56,694 nt of DNA, taken from NCBI GenBank assembly GCA_902388455.1, contig CABMPD010000017.1, positions 1 to 56,694 of the forward strand, written 5' to 3'. This stretch comes from an uncultured Alistipes sp. GTDB lineage: Bacteria; Bacteroidota; Bacteroidia; Bacteroidales; UBA932. The first letter of the stretch is position 1, and the number at the start of each line of letters is the position of its first letter. The translations under genes were made by a program, and so were the position numbers. The notes under the pieces were generated by a model, which saw nothing but the letters and a program-made list of their open reading frames with translations, was not told the origin of the DNA and made no database searches. This document shows, in pieces, positions 1 through 8,489 of this stretch.

Positions 1-26
1 TGAGCCAGGATCAAACTCTTCATTGT
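1..26 (-). rRNA. 16S rRNA, 5' end only (partial)
   Basis: Read on the minus strand, the first bases of the window give AGAGTTTGATCCTGGCTCA, the universally conserved 5' segment of bacterial 16S rRNA. By alignment to the known 16S start, the mature 5' end should lie near base 26. The rest of the gene leaves the window. A matching promoter lies about 140 bases upstream. Confidence 0.95.
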
Positions 27-162
27 ATATGTTCTATATATCTAAGCTTGTCCTGACCGGTTTATTGACGAGATTATTAATATTAATAAACCTCTACCTT
101 TTTCACTCGTACAATGCTATCAAAGAACTTTCATTTGGTATCCGTTTTTCTCAAACGGGCTG

Positions 163-193
163 CAAATATACGGACTATTTTTTAACCACCAAA
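163..193 (-). promoter_or_regulatory. rRNA operon promoter, Bacteroidota type
   Basis: On the minus strand there is TTTG (190-193), a 19-nt spacer and TATATTTG (163-170). This is an exact match to the Bacteroidota primary sigma consensus TTTG-N19-TAnnTTTG. Transcription should start near base 156, giving an AT-rich leader of about 130 nt before mature 16S. Confidence 0.8.
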
Positions 194-197
194 TTTT

Positions 198-232
198 TTT
201 GCAATTTTTTTGAAAAAATTTTTCAATCTTTG
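198..232 (+). promoter_or_regulatory. Promoter of the chromate transporter genes
   Basis: A TTTG at 198-201 and AATCTTTG at 225-232 (one mismatch to TAnnTTTG), 23 nt apart, point rightwards. The -7 element ends 4 nt before the ATG at 237, so the message would start at or next to the start codon. The -33 element lies back-to-back with that of the rRNA promoter on the other strand. Confidence 0.5.
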
Positions 233-236
233 CGTC

Positions 237-797
237 ATGTATTGGAAACTGTTCGTCATATTCGCCAAGATCGGAGCCTTCACCATAGGTGGTGGAGTGG
301 CCATGATCCCGCTGATAGAGAGGGAGGTAGTCCATAAAAACAAGTGGATTGCGCCCGAGGATTTCCTTGATATCATCTCCATCGCCCAGTCAGCCCCCGG
401 ACTGATAGCCGTAAACGTGTCGATTTTCGTAGGACACCGGCTCGCCGGGATAAAAGGCAGCATCGTCGCCACCATCGGCAGCGTTATGCCTCCCTTTATA
501 ATAATACTGCTGGTCGCCGCCATCTTCACCACCTTCCAAAACGACCCCACCGTCCAGGCCGTTTTTAAGGGTATCCGCCCGGCAGTGGTCGCCCTGATTG
601 CCGCCCCGGTCTTCCGCATGGCGGTCCAGAACCGGCTCAACTGGATTACCGGCGGCATCGCAATGGCGACTACGGTCCTCATCGCATTTCTGAGAATCTC
701 CCCCATCTGGATTATCATCACCGCCATCGCCGGAGGCCTCGTCATGGCCTACAGCCGGCAGGACAGGCATAACGGCAGAAAGGAGGCAGGGCGATGA
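237..797 (+). CDS. Chromate transporter, short-chain subunit 1
   Basis: The 186-residue protein is a single CHR domain, half the length of classical two-domain ChrA. The family signature is present: a first helix followed by GAFTIGGG and then MIPLIEREVV, and later SIAQSAPGLIAVN. Several hydrophobic helices follow. Short-chain CHR proteins are known to work as pairs, and the next gene is the partner, overlapping by 4 bases (ATGA). ATG at 237 was chosen because family members begin a few residues before the first helix; a TTG at 210 in the same frame lies inside the promoter. The likely role is export of chromate or a related oxyanion across the inner membrane, but the natural substrate is not shown by the sequence. 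Confidence 0.88.
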   Translation: MYWKLFVIFAKIGAFTIGGGVAMIPLIEREVVHKNKWIAPEDFLDIISIAQSAPGLIAVNVSIFVGHRLAGIKGSIVATIGSVMPPFIIILLVAAIFTTFQNDPTVQAVFKGIRPAVVALIAAPVFRMAVQNRLNWITGGIAMATTVLIAFLRISPIWIIITAIAGGLVMAYSRQDRHNGRKEAGR

Positions 798-1348
798 TTT
801 TCCTCGAGCTGTTCATCACTTTTTTCATTATAGGTGCATTCACCTTCGGCGGAGGCTACGCCATGCTCTCCCTGATCCAGAACCAAGTAGTGACGGTCCA
901 TCAGTGGCTCACCCCCGAGGAGTTCACCGATATCGTGGCCATCTCACAGATGTCCCCCGGTCCGATAGGCATCAACAGCGCCACCTACATCGGCTACTCG
1001 GTGCCTCACGCCATGGGCTTCAGCCCAGCAGTCAGCGTACTGGGCTCGATTACAGCTACCTTTGCAGTAGTCCTCCCCTCCTACCTGCTGGTGCTGTGGA
1101 TCTGCATCCTCTTCGAGAAATTCCGGAGCAACCGGTATTTTGCCTCCGTCCTGAAAGTCATGCGGCCGGTGACGATAGGGATGATCGCCGCAGCCGCCAT
1201 TGTCCTGATAACCCCCTACAACTTCATCGACTGGTGGAGCTGGGCCCTCTTCGCCGGAGCATTCGCGGCCCTGTTTTTCCTTAAGGCCAACCCGATCTGG
1301 GTCATCATCGCAGCGGGCGGTGCGGGATACCTCATATACGGGCTGTAA
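794..1348 (+). CDS. Chromate transporter, short-chain subunit 2
   Basis: This 184-residue CHR-domain membrane protein is the partner of the preceding gene, with start and stop codons overlapping as ATGA. It has GAFTFGGGYAMLSLIQ near the N-terminus and ISQMSPGPIGINSATYIG, the family's second conserved block. In single-chain ChrA these two halves are fused; here they are separate, as in short-chain pairs of Bacillus. Translational coupling suggests a 1:1 complex in the inner membrane. No regulator gene is adjacent. The substrate is inferred from the family only. Confidence 0.88.
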   Translation: MIFLELFITFFIIGAFTFGGGYAMLSLIQNQVVTVHQWLTPEEFTDIVAISQMSPGPIGINSATYIGYSVPHAMGFSPAVSVLGSITATFAVVLPSYLLVLWICILFEKFRSNRYFASVLKVMRPVTIGMIAAAAIVLITPYNFIDWWSWALFAGAFAALFFLKANPIWVIIAAGGAGYLIYGL

Positions 1349-1387
1349 AACACAGAAGTAATTGTAGGACTTCTCAAATATTGTCAG

Positions 1388-1395
1388 TAACTTTG
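1388..1395 (+). promoter_or_regulatory. Promoter -7 element of the galactan operon
   Basis: TAACTTTG matches TAnnTTTG exactly, 33 nt before the GH53 start codon. An ATTG at 1361-1364, 23 nt upstream, is a weak -33 candidate. It would drive the GH53-GH2-galK-galM unit. Confidence 0.5.
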
Positions 1396-1428
1396 AATGA
1401 TTTTTTCATTCACTAAGAGAGAGACATT

Positions 1429-2550
1429 ATGAGGAAGATTCTACACCTTATCCTGATGGCCGCCGCTGTCACGCTGGCGGTCTCCTGCAACAACAACGGA
1501 AACAAAGAAGAAGAGAAGCCTGAGGCAACGGAGCCGGCTCCTTTCGCAAAGGGCGCCGACATAGGCTGGGCCACCGAAATGGCCGATGACGGCATCAAGT
1601 TCTACAACGCCGCCGGTGAGGAGCGCGAGTGCACCGCCCTGATGAAGGAGCTCGGATTCGACGCCGTCCGCTACCGGGTATGGGTAAACCCTCCCGAGGG
1701 CTGGTGCGGAATGGAGGATGTAGTAGCCAAAGCTAAGATTGCCAGCGACTTGGGCATGAGAATCATGATAGACTTCCACTACAGCGACTGGTGGGCCGAT
1801 CCTTCCAAGCAGAACAAACCGGAGGCTTGGGCTGACTACAGCTTCGAAGAGCTCTGCAGGGCCATCCAAGGCCACACCCGCGAAGTGCTCACAGCCCTTA
1901 AAAATGAGGGCGTCACCCCGGAATGGGTGCAGGTGGGCAATGAGACTTCCGACGGAATGCTCTGGGATGAGGACAATGCCGGCATCTCGGGCAAGGCCAG
2001 CACCAGCATGTCCAACTATGCCGTAATGACCACGACCGGCTACAACACCGTGAAGGAAATATTCCCCGAAGCCAAGGTTATCGTACATCTGGATCATGGT
2101 GACCGCCCCGGCCTCTATGAATGGATATTCGACGGACTTAAGGCCAACGGAGGCAAATGGGATATGATCGGCATGTCCCTCTATCCCGAATACTACGCCC
2201 ACGACACCGAGGCCGAATACAAGGAAGGAGAATACACGGGCGTCACCGACGCCACCCTCAGCAACGCACTTGCTCTCTACCGGAAATACGGAACCCCGGT
2301 GATGATATGCGAGGCCGGCATGACCTGGAACAAGGAGGATGAGTGCCTGGCTTTCCTGACCGATCTGCTGTCCAGGGCCAGGACTCTCGGAGACGGAGAG
2401 GCCTGCGCCGGCGTCTTCTATTGGGAGCCTCAGTGCAATCCGGCCTGGACCTCGGACATCTACAAGGAACTAGGCTGGGGCTCCTACAACAAGGGAGCCT
2501 TCGACGGGAACTTCCGCCCCACCAAGGCTCTGGACGCATTCAAGAACTGA
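1429..2550 (+). CDS. GH53 endo-beta-1,4-galactanase, lipoprotein
   Basis: This is a 373-residue secreted hydrolase that cuts beta-1,4-galactan side chains of pectin into galacto-oligosaccharides. The N-terminus is a lipoprotein signal ending in AVSCNNN, so the mature protein is probably lipid-anchored at Cys20. The rest is one GH53 TIM barrel: GADIGWATEMADDG at the start of the fold, RYRVWVNP, VQVGNET with acid/base Glu172, and MICEAGMTW with nucleophile Glu295. Both catalytic glutamates are present and the length is normal. It is first in a four-gene operon with a GH2 enzyme and galactose kinase and epimerase, which supports galactan as the substrate. No SusC/SusD pair lies beside it. Confidence 0.92.
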   Translation: MRKILHLILMAAAVTLAVSCNNNGNKEEEKPEATEPAPFAKGADIGWATEMADDGIKFYNAAGEERECTALMKELGFDAVRYRVWVNPPEGWCGMEDVVAKAKIASDLGMRIMIDFHYSDWWADPSKQNKPEAWADYSFEELCRAIQGHTREVLTALKNEGVTPEWVQVGNETSDGMLWDEDNAGISGKASTSMSNYAVMTTTGYNTVKEIFPEAKVIVHLDHGDRPGLYEWIFDGLKANGGKWDMIGMSLYPEYYAHDTEAEYKEGEYTGVTDATLSNALALYRKYGTPVMICEAGMTWNKEDECLAFLTDLLSRARTLGDGEACAGVFYWEPQCNPAWTSDIYKELGWGSYNKGAFDGNFRPTKALDAFKN

Positions 2551-2568
2551 CATTTCACCTGAAACGCC

Positions 2569-5100
2569 ATGCAGAACAAAAAGAGAACCCTCTTCCAGGG
2601 GCTGCAGATACTGACTGCAGCCGCACTGGCACTCATAATCTTTCTGGTATGGGTGAACAAAAGACCGTCAGACAAGAATGTTGAGATTCTGGATCAGATA
2701 AGAACCGTCACCCTCCTGGACAAGGGTTGGCAGTTCCACAAGGGCGACTCCTCCGAAATATGGGAGGATGTCACCATCCCCCACGACTGGGCCATCTACG
2801 GCCCTTTCAGCCGGGACAATGACCTGCAGACGGTCGCAGTAGTCCAGAACGGCGAGGAGACCGCCACGGTCAAGACCGGGCGCACGGGAGGCCTGCCCTA
2901 CGTCGGGGTCGGCTGGTACAGGAGGACCCTGGACGTGACCCCGGGCAAGAAGGCTACTCTGCTCTTCGACGGAGCCATGAGCGAGGCGAGGGTCTACGTC
3001 AACGGAGAGGAAGTCATATTCTGGCCCTACGGCTACAACTCCTTCCACTGCGACATCACCCCCTTCCTGACCGCCGACGGCAAGAACAATGAGATCCGCG
3101 TCCGCCTCGAGAACCGCCCCCAGTCTTCCCGCTGGTATCCCGGAGCCGGCCTCTACCGCAACGTATGGCTGATAGAGACCGAAAAAGTCCATATCCCCGT
3201 ATGGGGCACCTACATAACCACAGAACTGGATCCGTCCCTGCTCGAGGCCTCTGTCAACATCCGCACTGAGATTGAGGGCATAACCACTGAGGAGACCGTA
3301 GCCCTGATCACCGTTATCCGCGATGCCAACGGACGGTTCATCACCTCCATAGAGAGCCTCACGGGAGCGGAGCAGGCCGCCGCTGAGGGAGGCATTGCCG
3401 TCCTCAATCAGAAAGTCACCGTAGACCAGCCCCGCCTGTGGTTCCCGGAGACCCCTGAGCTTTACACCGCCTATTCCCGGATATACGTCCAGGACAAGGA
3501 CGGAAACCGCACCCTCTCCGACTTCCATGCCACCACCTTCGGCATCCGCAGCATAGAGGTGCGCCCCGAGACCGGATTCTACCTCAACGGGGTGAACCGC
3601 AAGTTCCGGGGAGTGTGCCTGCACCATGACCTGGGTCCCCTCGGCGCCGCCGTCAACACCTCGGCCCTACGCCACCAGCTGACCATGCTCAAGGACATGG
3701 GCTGCGACGCCATCCGCACCACCCACAACATGCCCGCGCCCGAGCTTATCCAGCTCTGCGACGAGATGGGCTTCATGGTGATGATTGAGAATTTCGACGA
3801 ATGGGACGTGGCCAAATGCCTCAACGGCTACCACCGCTACTTTGACGAGTGGGCCGAGCGCGACATGGTCAATATGCTCCGCCACTACCGCAACAACCCC
3901 TCCGTCGTGATGTGGAGCATCGGCAACGAGGTGCCCACACAATGGACTCCCGGCGGCTATGAGGTGGCCACTTTCCTGCAGGACATCTGCCACCGCGAGG
4001 ACCCCACCCGTCCCGTCACCTGCGGCATGGACCAGATAGATGCGATACTGCACAACGGGTTCGGAGCCGTGCTGGACGTACCCGGATTCAACTACCGCGC
4101 CCACCGCTACCTGGAAGGCTATGAGACCATGCCCCAGAAAGTGCTCCTGGGCAGCGAGACCTCCTCGACCGTCAGCTCCAGGGGCGTGTACAAATTCCCC
4201 GTCGAGAAAAAGTACGACGCTCTCTACGACGACCACCAGAGCTCTTCCTACGACCTCGAGTACTGCTCCTGGTCCAACGTCCCCGATGACGACCTGGCCC
4301 TCGCCGAGGACTATCCCTGGACCATGGGACAGTTCGTCTGGACCGGATTCGACTACCTCGGAGAGCCCTCGCCCTACGACACAGACGCCTGGCCCAACCA
4401 CAGCTCCATGTTCGGCATCATAGACCTGGCCTCCATCCCCAAGGACCGCTATTGGCTCTACCGCAGTGTCTGGAACCGGGACAGCGCCACCCTCCACATC
4501 CTCCCGCACTGGAACTGGGAGGGCCGCGAGGGAGAGGTCACTCCTGTATTTGTCTACACATCCTACCCCAGAGCCGAACTCTTCCTCAACGGCCGGAGCC
4601 TGGGCATCAGGGAAAAATGCGACAGCACCCTCCAGCACCGCTTCCGCCTGATGTGGAATGATGTCCGCTATGAACCGGGAGAACTCACCGTAGTGGCCTA
4701 TGACTCCGAGGGCAATAAGGCAATGCAGAAGAGCGTCCGCACCGCATCTGAGCCCTGGGCAATCGAGCTGATTCCGGCAAGGGAGAGCATCACCGCCGAC
4801 GGCAAGGACCTGCTCTACGTGACCGTCCGCATAGTGGACCGGGACGGCAATCTCTGCCCGCTCGACTCCCGCAAGGTGCATTTCGACGTGTCGGGGGCCG
4901 GTGAGTTCAGGGCAGTGGCCAACGGCGACCCTACCTGCCTCGAGCTCTTCCACGAACCCGAGATGAGCGCCTTCGGCGGCATGCTCACGGTCATCGTACA
5001 GAGCAAGGAGAAGGCCGGACGCATCACTCTTAAGGCTTCCGCCGACGGCCTCCGCGACGGAGTTCTGAAGACCAGATCCGTAAAAAACAACAATAATTAA
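2569..5100 (+). CDS. GH2 beta-galactosidase, membrane-anchored
   Basis: This 843-residue glycoside hydrolase family 2 enzyme probably releases galactose from the oligosaccharides made by the upstream GH53 protein. Residues about 10-28 form one hydrophobic helix (LQILTAAALALIIFLVW) with no lipobox or clear cleavage site, so it looks anchored facing the periplasm. Then come the sugar-binding jelly roll (HDWAIYGPF, GVGWYRR), the immunoglobulin-like domain and the TIM barrel, with SIGNEV (acid/base Glu454) and LLGSETSS (nucleophile Glu530). The C-terminal about 200 residues are beta-rich, like the DUF4982 and Ig-like tails of Bacteroidales GH2 enzymes. It lies 18 bases after GH53 and 15 before galK. 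The exact linkage preference is inferred from context. Confidence 0.88.
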   Translation: MQNKKRTLFQGLQILTAAALALIIFLVWVNKRPSDKNVEILDQIRTVTLLDKGWQFHKGDSSEIWEDVTIPHDWAIYGPFSRDNDLQTVAVVQNGEETATVKTGRTGGLPYVGVGWYRRTLDVTPGKKATLLFDGAMSEARVYVNGEEVIFWPYGYNSFHCDITPFLTADGKNNEIRVRLENRPQSSRWYPGAGLYRNVWLIETEKVHIPVWGTYITTELDPSLLEASVNIRTEIEGITTEETVALITVIRDANGRFITSIESLTGAEQAAAEGGIAVLNQKVTVDQPRLWFPETPELYTAYSRIYVQDKDGNRTLSDFHATTFGIRSIEVRPETGFYLNGVNRKFRGVCLHHDLGPLGAAVNTSALRHQLTMLKDMGCDAIRTTHNMPAPELIQLCDEMGFMVMIENFDEWDVAKCLNGYHRYFDEWAERDMVNMLRHYRNNPSVVMWSIGNEVPTQWTPGGYEVATFLQDICHREDPTRPVTCGMDQIDAILHNGFGAVLDVPGFNYRAHRYLEGYETMPQKVLLGSETSSTVSSRGVYKFPVEKKYDALYDDHQSSSYDLEYCSWSNVPDDDLALAEDYPWTMGQFVWTGFDYLGEPSPYDTDAWPNHSSMFGIIDLASIPKDRYWLYRSVWNRDSATLHILPHWNWEGREGEVTPVFVYTSYPRAELFLNGRSLGIREKCDSTLQHRFRLMWNDVRYEPGELTVVAYDSEGNKAMQKSVRTASEPWAIELIPARESITADGKDLLYVTVRIVDRDGNLCPLDSRKVHFDVSGAGEFRAVANGDPTCLELFHEPEMSAFGGMLTVIVQSKEKAGRITLKASADGLRDGVLKTRSVKNNNN

Positions 5101-5115
5101 AATACACACCGACGT

Positions 5116-6267
5116 ATGAAAGAAAAAATTCACTCACAGTTCGAAAAGCATTTCGGCGGCAACGGCACATTCTACGCCTCCGCCGGCAGAATCAACCTTA
5201 TCGGCGAGCACACCGACTACAACGGCGGCTTCGTATTCCCCGGAGCCATCGACAAGGGCATGATGGCGGAGATCCGCCTCAACGGCACGGACAAGGTCCG
5301 GGTCTACTCGGTAGACCTGGAAGACTACGCCGAGTTCGGCTTCGCCAAAGCCGATGCCCCCTCTGCATCATGGGCACGGTATGTGTTCGGAGTATGCAGG
5401 GAGATCATCAAGAGATGCGGAGATGTACTCAAAGGCTTTGACGCCGCTTTTGCAGGCGACGTACCCCTCGGAGCCGGCATGTCCTCCTCCGCCGCCCTCG
5501 AAAGCACATTTGCCTATGCCCTGAACGACATGCTGGGTCTCGGCATCGACAAGTTCGAGCTGGCCCGCATCGGCCAGAGCACCGAGCACAACTACTGCGG
5601 GGTCAACTGCGGCATCATGGACCAGTTCGCATCCATCTTCGGCAAGGCCGGCAGCCTGATGCGCCTGGACTGCCGCTCGATGGAGCACAAGTACTATCCG
5701 TTCCATCCCAAGGGCTATCGCCTCGTTCTGCTCGACTCAGTGGTCAAGCACGAGCTGGCCTCCTCGGCCTACAACAAGCGCCGCGCCTCCTGCGAGCATG
5801 TAGTGGCCGCCCTCAAGGCCGCGGGGCATCCAGAGGTGGAGTTCCTCCGCGACGTGGACATGCAGATGCTCTCCGAAGTAAAGGGCAAGGTATCCGATGA
5901 GGACTACATGAGGGCCGAATACGTAATCGAGGAGATTCAGAGAGTGCTCGATGTCTGCGACGCCCTCGAGCGCGATGACTACGAGACCGTGGGACAGAAG
6001 ATGTACGAGACACATCACGGCATGAGCAAGCTCTATGAAGTGAGCTGCGAGGAGCTGGATTTTCTCAACGACATAGCCCGCGAATGCGGCGTGACCGGCT
6101 CCAGGGTCATGGGCGGCGGCTTCGGCGGCTGCACCATCAACTTAGTCAAGGATGAGCTCTACGATGCCTTCATCGCACGTGCGAAGAAAGAGTATGCGGC
6201 CAGGTTCGGACACGAGCCCAAGATATATCCAGTGGTAATCAGTGACGGAGCGCGTAAACTTGAATAA
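5116..6267 (+). CDS. galK: Galactokinase
   Basis: The 383-residue GHMP kinase phosphorylates galactose at C1 with ATP, the entry step of the Leloir pathway in the cytoplasm. The galactokinase signature GRINLIGEHTDYNGG is at the N-terminus, the ATP-binding GAGMSSSAALE loop is near residues 115-125, and the C-terminal GGGFGGC motif is complete. Length is normal for the family. It is third in the operon, 15 bases after the GH2 gene and 19 before galM. galT and galE are not in the window. ATG 5116 puts the family motif at the expected distance. Confidence 0.97.
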   Translation: MKEKIHSQFEKHFGGNGTFYASAGRINLIGEHTDYNGGFVFPGAIDKGMMAEIRLNGTDKVRVYSVDLEDYAEFGFAKADAPSASWARYVFGVCREIIKRCGDVLKGFDAAFAGDVPLGAGMSSSAALESTFAYALNDMLGLGIDKFELARIGQSTEHNYCGVNCGIMDQFASIFGKAGSLMRLDCRSMEHKYYPFHPKGYRLVLLDSVVKHELASSAYNKRRASCEHVVAALKAAGHPEVEFLRDVDMQMLSEVKGKVSDEDYMRAEYVIEEIQRVLDVCDALERDDYETVGQKMYETHHGMSKLYEVSCEELDFLNDIARECGVTGSRVMGGGFGGCTINLVKDELYDAFIARAKKEYAARFGHEPKIYPVVISDGARKLE

Positions 6268-6286
6268 CAGCCATAATATCTGAATC

Positions 6287-7276
6287 ATGATACATCTGAC
6301 CAACAAGAGCGGCGCATCGGTAATGCTGACCGAAAGAGGCGCCGGCATAGTTTCGATAGTAGTTCCCGACCGCAACGGCGTGATGGGAGACGTGGTACTG
6401 GGATACCGTGACGAGGAAAGCTACCTCGCCGACGGTCCCTGCGCCGGCAAGATACCAGGCCGCTTCGCCAACCGCATAGACGGCGGACACTTCACCCTTG
6501 ACGGCAAGGAATATCAGCTCGTAAAGAACAACCCCGGCTACCAGCTTCACGGCGGACCCGACGGATTCTCCAACCGGCTGTGGAAAGCATCCCGGATATC
6601 GGACACCGAGGTCATCCTAACCCTCGACAGTCCCGACGGCGACCAGGGCTATCCCGGGAACATGCACGTGGAGGCCACCTACACCTGGAGCGACGACAAC
6701 TCCCTGACCCTCTCGATCAAGGCCACCACCGACGCCCCCACCATAGTCAATCTGACCAACCACACATACTGGAACCTCGACGGCGAGGACAGCGGTTCCA
6801 TCCTGGACCACGTGCTGAAACTCAACGCTTCCCGCTGGCTGGCCACCTCCGAGGCCCTCATCCCCACCGGTGAGCTCGCCCCCGTGGAGGGCACCCCCAT
6901 GGACTTCCGCACCGCAAAGCCCATCGGCCGCGACATCAAGGCTGACTTCCCGGCCCTGAAATACGGAAAAGGCTATGACAACTGCTGGGTACTCGACGGT
7001 GCCCCGGGGCTGAAACTGGCCGCAGAGCTCAGTTCCGCAGTCTCCGGCCGCCGCCTCGAGATCTGGACCGACCAGCCGGCAGCCCAGGTCTACACCGGCA
7101 ACTGGCTCGACGGCTCTCCCCTGAGCAAGTCCGGCCGCCCCTACCGCGACTACGACGGCGTGGCGATAGAGTGCCAGGGATTCCCCGACGCACCCCATCA
7201 TCCGGACTTCCCGTCCTGCGTCCTCCGGCCAGGCGAGACATATTCCCGGACGATAATCTTCAAGCTGAATGCATAA
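6287..7276 (+). CDS. galM: Aldose 1-epimerase (galactose mutarotase)
   Basis: The 329-residue protein interconverts beta- and alpha-galactose so that GalK, which uses the alpha form, can act. Conserved blocks are IPGRFANRI, YQLHGG, LTNHTYWNL (active-site His) and the C-terminal AIECQGFPDAPHHPDFP, which includes the catalytic Glu of GalM enzymes. There is no signal peptide, so it should be cytoplasmic, unlike the secreted mutarotases common in Bacteroidales. It is last in the galactan operon and a clear terminator follows 4 bases after the stop codon. Confidence 0.95.
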   Translation: MIHLTNKSGASVMLTERGAGIVSIVVPDRNGVMGDVVLGYRDEESYLADGPCAGKIPGRFANRIDGGHFTLDGKEYQLVKNNPGYQLHGGPDGFSNRLWKASRISDTEVILTLDSPDGDQGYPGNMHVEATYTWSDDNSLTLSIKATTDAPTIVNLTNHTYWNLDGEDSGSILDHVLKLNASRWLATSEALIPTGELAPVEGTPMDFRTAKPIGRDIKADFPALKYGKGYDNCWVLDGAPGLKLAAELSSAVSGRRLEIWTDQPAAQVYTGNWLDGSPLSKSGRPYRDYDGVAIECQGFPDAPHHPDFPSCVLRPGETYSRTIIFKLNA

Positions 7277-7280
7277 AAAT

Positions 7281-7313
7281 AATAAAGGCTGCCGAGAACC
7301 GACAGCCTTTATT
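7281..7313 (+). terminator. Rho-independent terminator of the galactan operon
   Basis: The arms AATAAAGGCTG (7281-7291) and CAGCCTTTATT (7303-7313) form an 11-bp stem with an 11-nt loop directly after galM. The 3' arm provides the T-rich tail. Confidence 0.8.
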
Positions 7314-7334
7314 ACTTAACCTAATACTTAACCT

Positions 7335-7397
7335 ATGAAAAAACTATCCGACTTATTCTATTGCAAACCCCGTGCCAAAAAATCGGAAGCCACATGA
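7335..7397 (+). CDS. Possible 20-residue leader or small peptide
   Basis: An ATG follows two copies of the decamer ACTTAACCTA (7314-7323 and 7326-7335). The frame encodes MKKLSDLFYC and ten more residues (KPRAKKSEAT) before TGA. It sits between the galactan terminator and the tail of the convergent M23 gene. The AAAAAA-rich start resembles real Bacteroidales starts, but no promoter match was found and the product is not recognised. It may be chance. Confidence 0.25.
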   Translation: MKKLSDLFYCKPRAKKSEAT

Positions 7398-7415
7398 AAC
7401 ATCATGACGATTAAG

Positions 7416-8474
7416 TTACAAAGTAGTTGCCGGGTCTATAAGTTTGTCCTGATAGTAGACCTCGTAATGCAGATGATTTCCTGTACTGGCACCTGTAGAA
7501 CCTACATAACCTATAAGATCGCCTTTCTTAACGGATTTACCTTTACGGACCGCTATCCGGTTCATATGCGCATAGGCCGTCTTATAACCGTTTCGGTGAT
7601 TGAGTTTGACAAAATTGCCATACCCTCCATTACGTCCCGAGAATGTAACCTGTCCGTCAGCAGTAGCATAGATAGGCGTATTGCGCGGAGCAGCCAAGTC
7701 GATACCCTTGTGGCCGTGACGCTTATGGGTAATCGGATGTATACGGGAACCGAATGGTGACGATATCCGCACATACTCCGTGGGCTTACCGCTGGGGACT
7801 GCTGTTGAAACAGCGGCACCCGCCGCATCAGCACCGGAAGTTCCGGCAGCATCGGAAGACACTGTCTCTTCTTGTTCTACTGGAGTCCGGATCTCTTCCT
7901 GAACTTTTCCGGCAGTCTCAGCATCCGGAAGAGTATTGAAATATTCCGCATCATACGGTTCCAGCACTACTGACGTTGACACAGGCACTATCGGATCCTC
8001 ATCCTCCTGCGCATCTGTATTCATATTGGCCACTATGGCTTCCATGACCTGAGCCGCCTCCTGCATCCGCGCCACCGTATCTTCTGCCTCCGAAAGCACA
8101 GGCACAAGTTCATCAGGCGTCATCACAGCAATAGACCGTATATTTTCCCGCAATATGCGTTTCTGTTCCGCAACCGTGGACACTACTGCCACCGGAGCCG
8201 GAGCCATCTTTATAGGTTCTACTCTTATACCGTCGTCCGAAGCCATCAAATCTACCGCCTTCTCCTCATCCTCCAGCATTCTGCGATAACTCCGCCGGAA
8301 TTCCTCAAAGGCGGCATAATACCTGGCCTTGAACTCCTCGAATTCCTTTGCCCTCTGCTCTTCAAACTCCGACAACTGACTTTTCCTCAACTGCTTGAAC
8401 TCATCGAAACTCTGGGCCATGGCAGATGAGCCGCTCAGAATGGCCGCCACTGCAAAAATCAAATACTTTTTCAT
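7416..8474 (-). CDS. Secreted M23 (LytM) metallopeptidase
   Basis: This 352-residue exported protein probably cuts peptidoglycan cross-links. A signal peptide ends at SSAMAQ. Residues about 22-75 are highly charged and helical (FDEFKQLRKSQLSEFEEQR), probably a coiled coil. A low-complexity linker follows, then the M23 domain from about residue 237. The zinc ligands are intact: His255 and Asp259 in HGHKGID, and His334 and His336 in GNHLHYEV, with YAHM between them, so it should be enzymatically active. It is the last of three minus-strand genes that read as one unit; the two upstream genes encode paralogous secreted proteins of unknown function. Confidence 0.9.
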   Translation of the reverse strand: MKKYLIFAVAAILSGSSAMAQSFDEFKQLRKSQLSEFEEQRAKEFEEFKARYYAAFEEFRRSYRRMLEDEEKAVDLMASDDGIRVEPIKMAPAPVAVVSTVAEQKRILRENIRSIAVMTPDELVPVLSEAEDTVARMQEAAQVMEAIVANMNTDAQEDEDPIVPVSTSVVLEPYDAEYFNTLPDAETAGKVQEEIRTPVEQEETVSSDAAGTSGADAAGAAVSTAVPSGKPTEYVRISSPFGSRIHPITHKRHGHKGIDLAAPRNTPIYATADGQVTFSGRNGGYGNFVKLNHRNGYKTAYAHMNRIAVRKGKSVKKGDLIGYVGSTGASTGNHLHYEVYYQDKLIDPATTL

Positions 8475-8489
8475 AGTCGTATCTTTATG

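Noticed and set aside
3667..5133. Long open frame antisense to the GH2 gene
   Set aside because: It lies fully within the GH2 coding region on the opposite strand. High GC content at third positions creates such frames, and the protein has no recognisable motif.
8141..8401. Frameshift or fusion in the M23 gene because of its charged N-terminal part
   Set aside because: The frame is continuous from the signal peptide to the zinc site, and coiled-coil N-terminal regions are common in LytM proteins.
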